A stretch of 64,000 bases of DNA, taken from the NCBI RefSeq assembly GCF_017312485.1, contig NZ_BMBA01000007.1, positions 1 to 64,000 on the forward strand, written 5' to 3'. This DNA comes from Clostridium zeae (GTDB lineage: Bacteria > Bacillota > Clostridia > Clostridiales > Clostridiaceae). A model generated the notes under the pieces. It was not told the origin of the DNA, made no database searches, and was given only the letters and a program-made list of their open reading frames with translations. The translations under genes and the position numbers were made by a program. Shown here piece by piece: positions 26,623 through 36,209 of this stretch (within the stretch, counting starts at the first letter, position 1; every line of letters starts with the position of its first letter).

Positions 26623-26718
26623 ATGTTAATGTATTGTTACATTATAGGGATAATATTATCAAGTATTTTTGTTTTTACTTTAGCTAAGGCATCGGTGAAG
26701 AAAAATGGTAGAGGGTAA
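26623..26718 (+). CDS. possible 31-aa single-helix membrane peptide
   Basis: A taggagag site lies 7 nt before an ATG that opens a short frame. It encodes MLMYCYIIGIILSSIFVFTL followed by a basic AKASVKKNGRG tail. This is one hydrophobic helix plus positive residues, typical of small inner-membrane peptides (regulatory subunits or toxin-like). There is no homology I can name. A hairpin follows at 26818-26865. Confidence 0.45.
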   Translation: MLMYCYIIGIILSSIFVFTLAKASVKKNGRG

Positions 26719-26817
26719 TATATTTTTTTTGGGTGAAATCAATCTTAAATAAATTTAATTAAAAAATGCAGTTAAAAGCATTTGTAAAGTTAATATTTTT
26801 TAATCCGAATTAAGTAC

Positions 26818-26865
26818 AGGCCATGCATAAGCAAATCCATTGTTTACGCACGGCCTTTATTTAAA
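26818..26865. terminator. hairpin between convergent small ORF and chemoreceptor
   Basis: aggccatgcataa pairs with ttacgcacggcct through G-T pairs. The plus-strand side has a tttattt tail, so it terminates best for rightward transcription, and it lies directly at the 3' end of the minus-strand chemoreceptor gene. Confidence 0.65.
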
Positions 26866-28593
26866 TTATTCAACTTTAAACTTATTCACAACATTGTTAA
26901 GTCTATCAGTCATATCCTTAATATTATTCATATTTATTTTTACTTGGTACATAATAGCAGCTTGTTCTTCAGTTGAAGCAACTGCTTGTTGAGCACCAGC
27001 ACTAAAACTTCTTGATATATCATCAAGATCATGAATCCTATTTAAAGAATCTTTGCAAGTTTTCTCAATTATGTATATAGAACTAATAATTTCTTTTATT
27101 TTAATGTTAGTGTCAATGCTTGATTCTTGAAGATCTGATAAATAACTATCAACTTTATTTACAGAAGCTACACTTTCATTTGCATGATTCACACCTTTTT
27201 CAATAGCTTTCATAGCACTTAGGATTTCATTTTGCATAGAATTTGCAATTTCACTTATTTGACTGCTTGCATTACTGGATTGTTCTGCTAAATCTTTAAT
27301 CTCATTTGCAACTAAGGCAAACCCTTTGCCTTGCTCTCCAGCTCTAGCGGCTTCAATAGCAGCATTGAGTGATAATAAGTTAGTTTGACTAGTTATTTCT
27401 GAAATAGTTTCACTAAATGCATTAATCTCTTTTGATTTGCTATCAAGTTCTTTAATAATCATGGCTGTGGTTTCTATAGTGTCTGTTACTGTGGTTACTT
27501 TTTCTATAGAAGTTTTAAATAGATTTAGAGCGGCATTTGTATTATTTAGCGATGTGTCAGATGAAGAAGACACGATGTTAGCTTTTTGAACTGAATTTTC
27601 AACTTGCCTGAAAACTTCATCCATTGTTGTTGCAACCTGGTTAATGCGGCCTGTTTGCTCTAGGGAACCAGTAGCTATTTCATTTATAACTTGAGTAATT
27701 TCTTCTGCTGTATTACTTGTTTCACTATAACTTTTATGCATATCAGTTATTTCAGCATTTACTTCTCTAGTATTATTTTTTATCTCATTTGTGATAACAG
27801 AAATGTTATTAACCATTTCCCCGAAGGACTGCGTTAAATCGCCGATTTCATCATCACCGGCTTTATCAAATTTTACTGTAAGATCACCATTTTTTATTAA
27901 CTCAGCTTTCCTTTTAAGCTTATTTAAAGAGCGTACTAAGAAAATAGAAAAAATTTCACCGATAATTATTCCAAGTACAATTATTAGGACTACTAGAATG
28001 CAGAGATTAAATTTAAATTTATTAAGTTGATTAACCATTACATTAGCATCGAAGTCAGCTGCAAGTACGCCAACTATATTCCCAGAAGTATCTTTAATTG
28101 GGATATAGGCAGAAATAAGATTTCCCCATTCATCTGAATGAAATTCAAAGCCTAATGTACCATTAAAACTTTCATTTAAAACGTTTGTAATTGAATCTTC
28201 TTCATCACCTAGAGCAGAAAAGTTTTCGTCATCTTTAGGCGTACCATCAACTACATATATGCATTTATTATCATTGGTCTTACGCATTGTATATAGATAT
28301 TTCAAACCAGTGGATTTTCTTATATCGCTTAGATGTAATTGAAGATTTTTATAATAGTCCGAATTCATATCTTCTTTATTACGAAGGTTGTTAAATTTTT
28401 TTACATCAACTGTATTCAAAATAGATTTAACTATATTTAATGCTGTATTACCTATTGTAGTTTCTATATTCTCTTTTGTCTTATAGTAAGTAAATATACC
28501 TACTGACAGTGAAGAAAATAGGATGAGAATAATAAAACCTCCTATAATTTTATGACGTATTGATAACCCCTTTTTATGTAAGTACAGCCTCAT
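26866..28593 (-). CDS. methyl-accepting chemotaxis protein with Cache-type sensor
   Basis: This is a 575-aa transmembrane chemoreceptor. TM1 (about residues 17-38) and TM2 (about 194-219) enclose an alpha/beta extracellular domain of roughly 155 residues with the YLYTMRK, GDEEDSI and [22 protein letters not shown] features of Cache domains. HAMP and the signalling coiled coil follow, with the CheA/CheW-binding tip around residues 400-440 ([20 protein letters not shown]). Unlike the receptor at 1748, the sensor domain is Cache rather than a helical bundle, so it binds a different ligand class. The start at 28593 encodes a basic cytoplasmic N-terminus ([15 protein letters not shown]). It is a single gene on the minus strand. 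Confidence 0.92.
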   Translation of the reverse strand: MRLYLHKKGLSIRHKIIGGFIILILFSSLSVGIFTYYKTKENIETTIGNTALNIVKSILNTVDVKKFNNLRNKEDMNSDYYKNLQLHLSDIRKSTGLKYLYTMRKTNDNKCIYVVDGTPKDDENFSALGDEEDSITNVLNESFNGTLGFEFHSDEWGNLISAYIPIKDTSGNIVGVLAADFDANVMVNQLNKFKFNLCILVVLIIVLGIIIGEIFSIFLVRSLNKLKRKAELIKNGDLTVKFDKAGDDEIGDLTQSFGEMVNNISVITNEIKNNTREVNAEITDMHKSYSETSNTAEEITQVINEIATGSLEQTGRINQVATTMDEVFRQVENSVQKANIVSSSSDTSLNNTNAALNLFKTSIEKVTTVTDTIETTAMIIKELDSKSKEINAFSETISEITSQTNLLSLNAAIEAARAGEQGKGFALVANEIKDLAEQSSNASSQISEIANSMQNEILSAMKAIEKGVNHANESVASVNKVDSYLSDLQESSIDTNIKIKEIISSIYIIEKTCKDSLNRIHDLDDISRSFSAGAQQAVASTEEQAAIMYQVKINMNNIKDMTDRLNNVVNKFKVE

Positions 28594-29228
28594 GTTTATG
28601 ACATCCCCCTAATACTAATTATCGTAAGTTGCAATACCATATATATCATAGCAAAAAATGATATTATTTGACAGTTTAAAGTGAAAGGCAATATCATTTT
28701 TTAAATTTTATTTAAATTCTGTATACAAATCTGTACAATTTAGATCAAAAAACTATTTTTAAAATTATTCTTGTTTCTGATAAGAGAACTTGAAAATATA
28801 AATTTTATAATTACATAGTTCATTCTGTATGAAATAGATAACTAATAATTATTTTAAAATATCTTAATAATAATTAATTACAATAAATATAATATAGAGA
28901 AATATATGTACAATAAAATGAAGACTAAAGTATTATAAGTTAAATCAAGCTTAATAAGTTATTAACTAAGTTTATTTGAAAATATAAGCTCAATATACAA
29001 ATAATTTATAAAAATACATTACTAGAAGGATGTACCGTTATATACTTAAGAAATTGCCACTAAACTAAAGTTCTTTAGAGATGTAGTAAAGAATTTATGC
29101 AGAAGTTTTTGAAACTGAATTATTAAAATGGATAAATTTTTTTGAATAAGATTTAATCTGTTTTACAACACAGCACATATAAGATGTAACATAAATGATC
29201 TAACATTTCAAAAATAGAGGTGATGGGT
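28594..29228. other. long AT-rich gap with a decayed hairpin repeat
   Basis: These 635 bases between divergent genes show no credible ORF. At 28749-28815 the sequence (aactatttttaaaattattc, a taagagaacttgaaaatata block, then ttac) resembles the interior of the hairpin repeat at 44401-44495 but has lost its terminal arms. The left end carries the chemoreceptor promoter region. Confidence 0.45.
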
Positions 29229-29423
29229 ATGGCGAGAAAGGAAAAAGTTTATGATATAGAAAATATTTTATTTCTGTATCAAAAGTATGGTTCGTTAAAT
29301 GCAGTAAGAATGAGAACAGGATATGGATCGCAAAAAATTAAAGAAATACTCATAGGAAGAGGAATAGAATTAAAAAAATATATACCTGAGAGATGGGATT
29401 TTAAAGAGAAAATAAAATATTAA
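29229..29423 (+). CDS. 64-aa basic HTH-like protein
   Basis: This small basic protein starts at the ATG at 29229 with an agaggtg site; the GTG and ATG just upstream overlap that site. A helical pattern (YDIENILFLYQKYGSLNAVR followed by a TGYGSQKIKEILI helix) resembles a homeodomain-like helix-turn-helix of the resolvase/terminase type, so DNA binding is plausible. There is no larger catalytic part, and I cannot name a family. It has its own terminator. It could be a remnant of a larger mobile-element protein, but no element ends are visible. Confidence 0.55.
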   Translation: MARKEKVYDIENILFLYQKYGSLNAVRMRTGYGSQKIKEILIGRGIELKKYIPERWDFKEKIKY

Positions 29424-29432
29424 GAATGTATA

Positions 29433-29466
29433 GGGATGATGGTAATTGCTTCATCCCGATTTTTGA
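29433..29466 (+). terminator. terminator after the 64-aa gene
   Basis: A gggatga/tcatccc stem with an 11-nt loop is followed by gattttt. Confidence 0.7.
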
Positions 29467-29702
29467 ATAATGAATTTTGCTATATATTGGGTGAAATTAT
29501 ATGACATTGATACACTAAAACTTATTTATTGATATATTTTTTTTGATGAAATATTAAAAATGAACTTTTTTTTATAAAAACAGTTAAATTCAAATAAATT
29601 AATAAAAATTTCTACGTTTTAATGCCTTTTTATGAAAAAATATGTATAATTATTAGTGGAAGTACTAAAAAAAATTAACATAACATTTAAGAGGTGATCA
29701 AA

Positions 29703-30989
29703 TTGAATTTCTATTGTCCTAGTCAAAAAATAAAAATTATGAGAAAAAGATTTCATATGAATCAAATGGAGCTAGAAGATACAAAGATGACTAGAGCTTT
29801 TATCAGTATGATGGAAAGTGGAAAAAGAAAGGTGAGTAGGGGCAGCTCCAAATTGCTATCACAAAAATTTAATAGCAAGGCAAAAGAACTGGGACTGGAA
29901 TTAGGTTTAGACGATGAGTATTTTTCAAGAAAGCCTTATGAAGATGCAAAGATTTACTGTGAAAATGAATTACTCAAAGAAAATAATCATGAGCAGTTAG
30001 AAGAATTGTTAAATATAGCGTTGGAGTTTAAGTTAGATTATACTTCTGCGAAGGTATATATAAAAGAAGGAGATAGATATTTTTCTGAGCAGGAGTACAA
30101 GATAGCTTTTGTAAATTATGTGAATGCTTTAGGCAAGCTAAAGGAGCTTAAAGAAAATAAAGAACAATCATATGTTTATAATAAGATTGGACTTTGCAAG
30201 ATAAATATCAAGGAATATGAGGAAGCAGTATTTTATTTTAATCAAGCAATTAATTATGCTAATGAGATAAAGGATGAGCTATCTTTTGCTGAAGCTGCAT
30301 ATAATCTAGCTTTAGCTTATTCGTATATGGGCGATCATACAAAAAGTGTAGAAATATTAGATAAATTTATTTTAAGTTCCAGTATTTTTGAAAAGATTCA
30401 TTTTAATTTTAAAATGAATCTTAAACTCTTAAAAGCAAAAGAAATTTATAATTCAGGAAGAAAGGAAAAAGCTGTAGAAGAGTATATTTCACTAATTGAA
30501 GAACTTCAGGATAAAAATGATTTTATATTATCAAATGTGTATAGTCTTTTAGGTGAGTATTATTTTGAAATTTCTAATTTGCATGAAAGTTTAAAATACA
30601 TTAATAATGCACAAAGATTGAAGGGGAAATTGGATAAGGGATCTTTACCAAACACCCTAAAAACAAAAGCAAAAATATTTTTTAAACAAGGATTATCTGA
30701 TGAAAGCATTATGATACTGGAGCTTGCTATGAATATATCAGAAGAACTTAATGATTTTAACATGCTTATATCTATCTATAATGAGTTGATAAAGATTTAT
30801 AGAGAAATCAAAGATGCTGATAGAATTATTGAAACATCAAATAATCTGATTGAAATTCTAGAAAAAAATAACCTTGAGCAAGGAAAAGATATTGCATTAT
30901 GCAATCTAATGGAAGTTGCAATAAATCAAGGAGATAGTGAACAAACAAATGAAATCTTAAGTAAGTTAAACGTTTTGCTTGGAAGATAG
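29703..30989 (+). CDS. HTH-TPR regulator of the RRNPP type
   Basis: This protein of about 428 aa starts at TTG 29703, 6 nt after gaggtg. Residues 9-65 are an XRE-like helix-turn-helix (QKIKIMRKRF, then TRAFISMMESGKRK). From about residue 75 to the end it is all-helical with tetratricopeptide-type repeats (for example AFVNYVNALGKL, YNKIGLCKIN, AEAAYNLALAYSYMGDH). This layout is that of peptide-sensing RRNPP regulators, which are common in Clostridium and control sporulation, solvents or exoproducts. The cognate peptide gene usually lies just downstream. Here that region contains a duplicated non-coding-looking block and then a secreted protease, but no clear pre-peptide. Confidence 0.82.
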   Translation: MNFYCPSQKIKIMRKRFHMNQMELEDTKMTRAFISMMESGKRKVSRGSSKLLSQKFNSKAKELGLELGLDDEYFSRKPYEDAKIYCENELLKENNHEQLEELLNIALEFKLDYTSAKVYIKEGDRYFSEQEYKIAFVNYVNALGKLKELKENKEQSYVYNKIGLCKINIKEYEEAVFYFNQAINYANEIKDELSFAEAAYNLALAYSYMGDHTKSVEILDKFILSSSIFEKIHFNFKMNLKLLKAKEIYNSGRKEKAVEEYISLIEELQDKNDFILSNVYSLLGEYYFEISNLHESLKYINNAQRLKGKLDKGSLPNTLKTKAKIFFKQGLSDESIMILELAMNISEELNDFNMLISIYNELIKIYREIKDADRIIETSNNLIEILEKNNLEQGKDIALCNLMEVAINQGDSEQTNEILSKLNVLLGR

Positions 30990-30994
30990 AGGTT

Positions 30995-31097
30995 CTGACA
31001 TATAAATGACACAAAGAGTATTTATAATCAGAATTGTAGAGTTTTTCATGATCTCCTTATAAAAGCATTTTCACTTCGGTGAGAATGCTTTTTTTTG
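30995..31097 (+). repeat. duplicated intergenic block, copy 1, ending in a UUCG terminator
   Basis: The segment tgacacaaagagtatttata, its following 40 nt (with gtttttcat and tctcctt) and the hairpin aaagcattttcac-ttcg-gtgagaatgcttt with T8 match the block at 31371-31470 in order and spacing. An 18-codon ORF begins at 31006 without a good ribosome binding site. Confidence 0.6.
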
Positions 31098-31370
31098 TAT
31101 AAAAAAGTATAAAATCTTTATGTTAACTAGGCATAGGGATTTCAACAGTTTTGCAAGGTTTTAATCAATATATAGTTAAAAAAATTAGTCGTATATATTT
31201 AATTTAGTAGATTGTATGCTAAAGAATATTAGAAGAGCATATAATTAAAATATAGCAAAAATATTCTAATAAGAATTAGTACTACGTTGTAATAGCAAAA
31301 GACAAGAGAGTATATCTTAAATAAAATACTCGTAAATGAGTATATTAATAATAAAATACCAATTCAAAGT

Positions 31371-31513
31371 TTTGCCATTAAATTGTCACAAAGCAGATAT
31401 ATAATAAACTTGTAAAATTTTTTTCATAGAACTCCTTTTTACAGCACCTTCATGAATTTGGAGGTGCTTACCATTTGGACAAGACTTTACTTATTATAAG
31501 TAAAGTCTTGTCC
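31371..31513 (+). repeat. duplicated intergenic block, copy 2, with hairpins
   Basis: The order tgtcacaaagcagatatata, ataaacttgtaaaat, tttttttcat and aactcctt parallels copy 1. It is followed by an agcacctt/ggaggtgct hairpin and then a perfect 16-bp stem (ggacaagactttactt at 31477-31492, partner at 31498-31513). Confidence 0.6.
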
Positions 31514-31991
31514 ATTTTAAAGGACATTTCTCTCTTAATCGTAAAAATGTTTAACTAAGTAATTCATAACAAACTGACTTGATATGTGGCAAAATTACCA
31601 AAACAGTGAATTTGTTTAATAAGATCATATATTTATTGAATGAATCAGCTATAGGTATAGTTTTGGAAACGTATAGATTATTACTTTATGAAATAAATTG
31701 AGATATAGTAAAGAATATATACATTGTAATTTTTTGTATGTATAATATATACATATTGAAGTGTTTGTTACTTATATTTATATGTATAAGTAAAAAGTAA
31801 CTAATGCAAAAAATTATTGTGGATATTGTATGTTTGCCTTGGGGCTTATTTGGTGGACAACATATATCTGCTATCTAAACCGTAATGTTAGCTTATGTTT
31901 TTACTACTTAATTTTTTAAATTTTATGGATTATAGAAGGAATAAACATTAGGTTAGCCTTACGTAAAAAAATATAAAGGGGGTTCATTATT
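31514..31991. other. promoter region of the S53 protease gene
   Basis: There is no credible ORF in about 480 bases. The stretch is very AT-rich and has an inverted repeat (gttacttata near 31766 and tataagtaaaaagtaac near 31785-31801). A strong aaaggggg site precedes the protease start. The regulatory signals of the protease gene must lie here. Confidence 0.5.
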
Positions 31992-33164
31992 ATGAACAAA
32001 TCATTAAAAAAGCTTATGACAGTAAGCCTTATCCTTGCAACGGCAGTACTGCCAACTAACACTTTGTTAAAACTTCCAGCAGAAGGAAGTATAAATCTAC
32101 AAAACACTTGGACAGCGCAATCTTTAATTAAGTTAAAGAATTCTGCAGCTTTAGCAACTCCATCTGGATTTACACCTTCACAAATCAGAAAAGCTTATGG
32201 GGTTGATAAAGTAACTGCTACAGGTGCGGGACAAACTATAGCTATTGTAGACGCATATGGAAGTCCAACTATGCAAAATGACTTAACTGCTTTTTCAAAC
32301 CAATTTGGACTACCTCAAACAACTTTAACAATTGCGTATCCAACTGGTAAACCATCAAAGACTGATGGTGGTTGGGCGCTTGAAACTGCTATGGATGTTG
32401 AATGGGCTCATGCTATTGCGCCATCAGCGAAGATACTTTTAGTCGTTGCAAAATCTGCAAGCACATCTGATTTAGTAGCTGCAATAGATTATGCAACAGC
32501 AAATGGAGCTACAGTAGTATCTAACAGTTGGGGAGGAAGCGAATTTTCTAGTGAGGCAAGTTATGATAGTCATTTCAATCATGCAGGAATCTCATATTTA
32601 GCATCTTCTGGTGATAACGGAGCAGGAGCTTCATGGCCAGCTACTTCTCCTTACGTGGTATCAGTTGGAGGAACAACATTAAAATTAGATGCAGCAGGAA
32701 ACTATTCAAGTGAAACTGCTTGGTCAGGTTCTGGTGGAGCAACAAGTAGTTATGAAGGTATCCCTAGTTATCAAAGTAATTGGACTAGCGTTGTGGGAAC
32801 GCATAGGGGGGACCCAGATATTTCTTGGCTTGCAGATCCTAATACAGGTGCAGCTGTTTATAGTACAACAAGATATAATGGACAATCAGGATGGTTTGTA
32901 GTTGGAGGAACAAGTTTAAGTGCACCTTCATTAGCAGGTGTAATAGCATTGATTAATCAAACTAGAGGCGCATCACTTTCAAGTTTAGAAGCATTAAGCA
33001 AGTTCTATAGTGTAGCGGGTATTTCAGGAAGCACTGGTTATTCAACAAACTTCCATGATATTAATTCAGGAAGCAATGGAGGATATAATGCTGCGAATGG
33101 TTTTGACTTAGTTACAGGAATAGGTACTCCTAAGGTTGATCAACTAGTAAATAACGTTAAGTAA
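31992..33164 (+). CDS. secreted S53 (sedolisin/kumamolisin-like) serine protease without a long prodomain
   Basis: This 390-aa exported protease has a basic start and hydrophobic core (about residues 1-25) forming the signal peptide. The sedolisin catalytic set is present: Glu131 and Asp135 (in WALETAMDVEW), the oxyanion Asp208 (SSGDNGA) and Ser308 in GGTSLSAP. A C-terminal calcium loop is visible (FHDINSGSNGGYNA and FDLVTGIG). Sedolisins usually carry an inhibitory prodomain of about 180 residues, but here only about 30 residues separate the signal peptide from the catalytic domain. These enzymes typically work at acidic pH. The gene is monocistronic and has its own terminator. Confidence 0.9.
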   Translation: MNKSLKKLMTVSLILATAVLPTNTLLKLPAEGSINLQNTWTAQSLIKLKNSAALATPSGFTPSQIRKAYGVDKVTATGAGQTIAIVDAYGSPTMQNDLTAFSNQFGLPQTTLTIAYPTGKPSKTDGGWALETAMDVEWAHAIAPSAKILLVVAKSASTSDLVAAIDYATANGATVVSNSWGGSEFSSEASYDSHFNHAGISYLASSGDNGAGASWPATSPYVVSVGGTTLKLDAAGNYSSETAWSGSGGATSSYEGIPSYQSNWTSVVGTHRGDPDISWLADPNTGAAVYSTTRYNGQSGWFVVGGTSLSAPSLAGVIALINQTRGASLSSLEALSKFYSVAGISGSTGYSTNFHDINSGSNGGYNAANGFDLVTGIGTPKVDQLVNNVK

Positions 33165-33198
33165 AATATACTTATTGATTAAGTTATTAAGGATATTA

Positions 33199-33240
33199 AG
33201 TAGCTTGTATGTTTAAAGAATTCATACAGGCTACTTTTAA
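33199..33240 (+). terminator. intrinsic terminator after the protease
   Basis: An aagtagcttgtatg/catacaggctactt hairpin with an 11-nt loop and short T tail. Confidence 0.8.
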
Positions 33241-33321
33241 ATTTAAATAAAAATTTTATTTACTGAATGTGATGTATATGGTAAAATTAGTATATATTTT
33301 TATGAATTGGAGGTGAAAGAT

Positions 33322-33468
33322 ATGGTGTATTTCTTTTTAGACAATAGTATTTTGGATAGATTGCCTTTGTCATTATCTGGAATAACAAATGCTGATTTTA
33401 GATTAAAGGGACAAGTCTGCCCAAAATTGAATATTGTGCTTAAAAGCAGCGCTGTATCTTTGCCATAA
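33322..33468 (+). CDS. 48-aa small ORF of unknown function
   Basis: A ttggaggtg site lies 7 nt before an ATG that opens a 48-codon frame. It encodes MVYFFLDNSILDRLPLSLSG followed by ITNADFRLKGQVCPK and a short tail. There is no signal peptide and one cysteine. An intrinsic terminator follows 18 nt after the stop codon, so the unit has a ribosome binding site, ORF and terminator. I recognise no family. It lies between the secreted protease and an MFS carrier. Confidence 0.55.
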   Translation: MVYFFLDNSILDRLPLSLSGITNADFRLKGQVCPKLNIVLKSSAVSLP

Positions 33469-33485
33469 GAATAAACTTTAGTTTT

Positions 33486-33516
33486 ACCCAGGCGAGATTA
33501 GTTGCCTGGGTTTTTT
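33486..33516 (+). terminator. intrinsic terminator after the 48-aa ORF
   Basis: A perfect 8-bp GC-rich stem (acccaggc/gcctgggt) with a 10-nt loop is followed by six T residues. Confidence 0.88.
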
Positions 33517-33843
33517 CATGTTTAATTTTAATTATCAAATCTTACATTTGATAATTAAAGGATCTTAAACTATTTGAATTTCTAGTATTTGAGGTCTTTT
33601 AATTACGGAATCTCCCTGGCAAGAAATTGTTAAGGGAGATTTTTACGTTTAGATAAGTATTACTGGCGAATATATTTTGCTTTTTTAACGTATCACCTAA
33701 AAAGCTATGCCAAAGCACAGAAATAACTAGGCTTAGCTAGATTGAAAATTTTACACCTTTCTTTACAGTAAAAAATTGACTATATTTATGGAAACTGTGA
33801 ATTTCAAATTACAATAAACTAGCTGATTATAGGAGGAATTAAT
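33517..33843. other. hairpin-rich gap before the MFS gene
   Basis: There is no ORF here. Three inverted repeats are visible: ttaattatcaaat/atttgataattaa near 33528-33557; aatctccct/agggagatt with T5 at 33609-33645, which is terminator-like; and aagctatgcc/ggcttagct near 33701-33738. The last two could form a leader structure for the MFS gene, but I match them to no known riboswitch. Confidence 0.5.
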
Positions 33844-35034
33844 ATGAATTATAAAAATAGATTAAGAAAAAATGTTGGAAAGAATTATTTATTTATTCTT
33901 TTAAATAACTTTAGTTTTACTAATGGTATATGGATGATATATTTAGCTTCAAAAGGATTAACTTTGACAGAGCTTGGCTTGATAGAAGGTATATTTCACA
34001 TTACTTCGTTTTTTATGGAGATACCAACTGGCGCAATTGCTGATATATGGGGCAGAAAAGTAAGTAGAATATGCGGACGAATGGTGTCTTTATTGTCTTC
34101 TGTAATAATGTTGTTTTCAAATAACTTCCTTGGGTTTACAATAGCCTTTATAATTTCTGCGATATCATATAATTTAGAGTCAGGGGCAGGTGACGCACTG
34201 GTGTATGATTCTCTAAAAGAGATTGATGAAGATAAGAAATATATGAAGATCTCTGGTTTGAATGAGCTTATAATGCAAGTGGCCAGTACCGGTGGATTAA
34301 TAATAGGAGGATATTTATCAAAATACGATTATAAATACGCGTATATAGCCGCTATAATAATAGGTCTAATTAATTTTATACACTGCTTTTCATTCACTGA
34401 GCCTAAGCTTGAAATGAAAACGGAACATAAAAATTTAACCATTTTAAAAGAACAAGTTGTTGAAAGTTATAACATAATAGTTTCAATCAAAGGCTTAGGG
34501 TTTCTTTTAATTTTTTCACAAGCTATTTTCATGTTTAATACAAGTATTTTCTTTTATTTTCAAAACTACTTATTGGATAATGGTATATCACAGGATAAAA
34601 TAGGAATTATTTTAGCTTTAGCATCTTTAGGATCAGCATTAGTTGGTGCAAATGGATATAGAATTGAGAGAAAAATTGGGCAAGTAGGCATAATTGCTGT
34701 TGTACCTATTCTTATATCTGTATGTATATGGGGCGCTGCGTTAAGTAAGTATTATTATATATTTTTCATAGCAGTTAGTTCTATGGAATCACTTATTTAT
34801 GTTGTAGTAGGAGATTACATTAATAAACTTATACCTTCAGAAAAAAGAGCTACTATCTTGTCAATGGGAAGTATGATTTTTAGCGCATACATGATTTTAA
34901 TTTTTCCTTTGATAGGAAAGATAGGTGATATGTATACACTTAAAACTTCTTTTCAAGTTATTGCGTTTATAGCAACAGTTATGTCTATAGTTAGTGTTTT
35001 CATTTTTCGCCGTAATAACAAAAAAGAAATATAG
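33844..35034 (+). CDS. MFS transporter
   Basis: This 396-aa membrane protein has about 12 hydrophobic helices. The MFS motif A between helices 2 and 3 is clear (GAIADIWGRKVSR, about residues 64-76). The sequence resembles small drug/unknown-substrate MFS carriers common in Firmicutes (EIPTGAIAD, ESGAGDALVYDSL). There is no periplasmic or cytosolic extra domain. An aggaggaatt site precedes the ATG. It is a single gene, and nothing in its neighbours points to a substrate. Confidence 0.85.
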   Translation: MNYKNRLRKNVGKNYLFILLNNFSFTNGIWMIYLASKGLTLTELGLIEGIFHITSFFMEIPTGAIADIWGRKVSRICGRMVSLLSSVIMLFSNNFLGFTIAFIISAISYNLESGAGDALVYDSLKEIDEDKKYMKISGLNELIMQVASTGGLIIGGYLSKYDYKYAYIAAIIIGLINFIHCFSFTEPKLEMKTEHKNLTILKEQVVESYNIIVSIKGLGFLLIFSQAIFMFNTSIFFYFQNYLLDNGISQDKIGIILALASLGSALVGANGYRIERKIGQVGIIAVVPILISVCIWGAALSKYYYIFFIAVSSMESLIYVVVGDYINKLIPSEKRATILSMGSMIFSAYMILIFPLIGKIGDMYTLKTSFQVIAFIATVMSIVSVFIFRRNNKKEI

Positions 35035-35232
35035 TAAATAAAATCACTATATTAATAAGATAACAATAAGTATGGCATGTAATCACGATTATTGATTTTT
35101 TATTTTATAATAAGCATGAATAACTACTTTTTGTTGAAATTTGAACTCTTTCAAAGAAAATGCATAATATATAAAATGATAAGGTAAGTATTGTGAAGCT
35201 TTACTTACTCAGTAATTTTAGAAGGTGAAACA

Positions 35233-35928
35233 ATGTATCCAGAAGGATATGGAAATGCATTTTCAAGCAGATATAATTATCTAAAAGGATTTGATGGTAA
35301 TGAAGTTTTTAACAATGTACTTAAGGTTATAGGGAACGGAACTATAAAGGTTAGACCTGATATTGCAGAAATAACCCTCGGAGTTATCACTGAAAATGAA
35401 AGTCTGAAGACAGCACAAAAAGAAAATGCCGAGATTACAGTAGCTGTTTTAGATTCTTTAAAGAATAGTGGAGTAGCAACAAAAGATATACAAACAGAAA
35501 GCTACACAATAAACACTAAATATGATTATGTAGATGGTAAACAAGTTTTTAAAGGTTATGAAGTGAGAAACTTTTTAAGAGTAATAATTAGAGAAGTAGG
35601 TAGGGTTGGAATAATAATTGATTCGGCAGTGGAAAGCGGAGTAAATAATGTTGGAAATATAAGCTTTACTATACAAAACCCATCGAAGTATTATTCTGAA
35701 GCATTAAGATTAGCAGTTGAGGATGCTCAAAAAAAGGCAGTTGTTATAACTAGTAAGCTTAATGTAAAGATATACGAAATTCCTATAAGAGTAGTTGAAT
35801 TAACTAATGAGGAACAAGGGCAAAGACCAATGGCTTTTAAAACTAGTATTGCCGTAACTACACCTATTGAAGCTGGTGAGAACGCAGTAACTGCATCAGT
35901 TGAAGCAGTATTTCTATATGCTGAATAG
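35233..35928 (+). CDS. SIMPL-domain (DUF541) protein, cytosolic form
   Basis: This 231-aa protein's SIMPL domain spans about residues 30-230, with the KVIGNGTIKVRPDIAEITLGV start and TESYTINTKYDY, NVGNISFTI and EALRLAVEDAQKKA segments. Most bacterial relatives are exported; this one has a polar 25-residue N-terminus without a signal peptide, so it probably stays in the cytosol. The family forms ring-like oligomers and is linked to envelope or oxidative stress in a few bacteria; the biochemical role is unsettled. A gaaggtg site precedes the ATG. It is monocistronic, with a strong terminator. Confidence 0.82.
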   Translation: MYPEGYGNAFSSRYNYLKGFDGNEVFNNVLKVIGNGTIKVRPDIAEITLGVITENESLKTAQKENAEITVAVLDSLKNSGVATKDIQTESYTINTKYDYVDGKQVFKGYEVRNFLRVIIREVGRVGIIIDSAVESGVNNVGNISFTIQNPSKYYSEALRLAVEDAQKKAVVITSKLNVKIYEIPIRVVELTNEEQGQRPMAFKTSIAVTTPIEAGENAVTASVEAVFLYAE

Positions 35929-35965
35929 TATTTTTTGAGGAAAATTTATTAATAAAATTAGAATC

Positions 35966-36006
35966 AGGTAATCAGTAGTAATATGTACTGATTACCTTAT
36001 TTTTTT
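35966..36006 (+). terminator. intrinsic terminator after the SIMPL gene
   Basis: A ggtaatcagta/tgtactgattacc hairpin is followed by ttattttttt. Confidence 0.85.
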
Positions 36007-36209
36007 ACTGTGTAGGTTCATAAATATTAATAATGAAATTGGGAGGTATTGTCTAATGTGTTCATAAATAGGTATAATTATAAATATAACTTTAAGATAT
36101 AGAAAGATGTAACATCTTAATGTAAATAAGTTTTAATAACCTACTTTGTTTAGATTTAGAATTGAAATTCTAAGGAGTACATTTTAAGATAGAAAGGATA
36201 GCTTATTGT

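Noticed and set aside
31006-31062. 18-codon ORF in the duplicated block after the RRNPP-like regulator, as a signalling peptide
   Set aside because: It has a poor ribosome binding site, no signal peptide followed by a mature region, and no matching ORF in the second block.
33661-33760. Possible riboswitch (c-di-GMP-like) before the MFS gene
   Set aside because: Only a simple imperfect hairpin is visible; the conserved cores of known riboswitches are absent.
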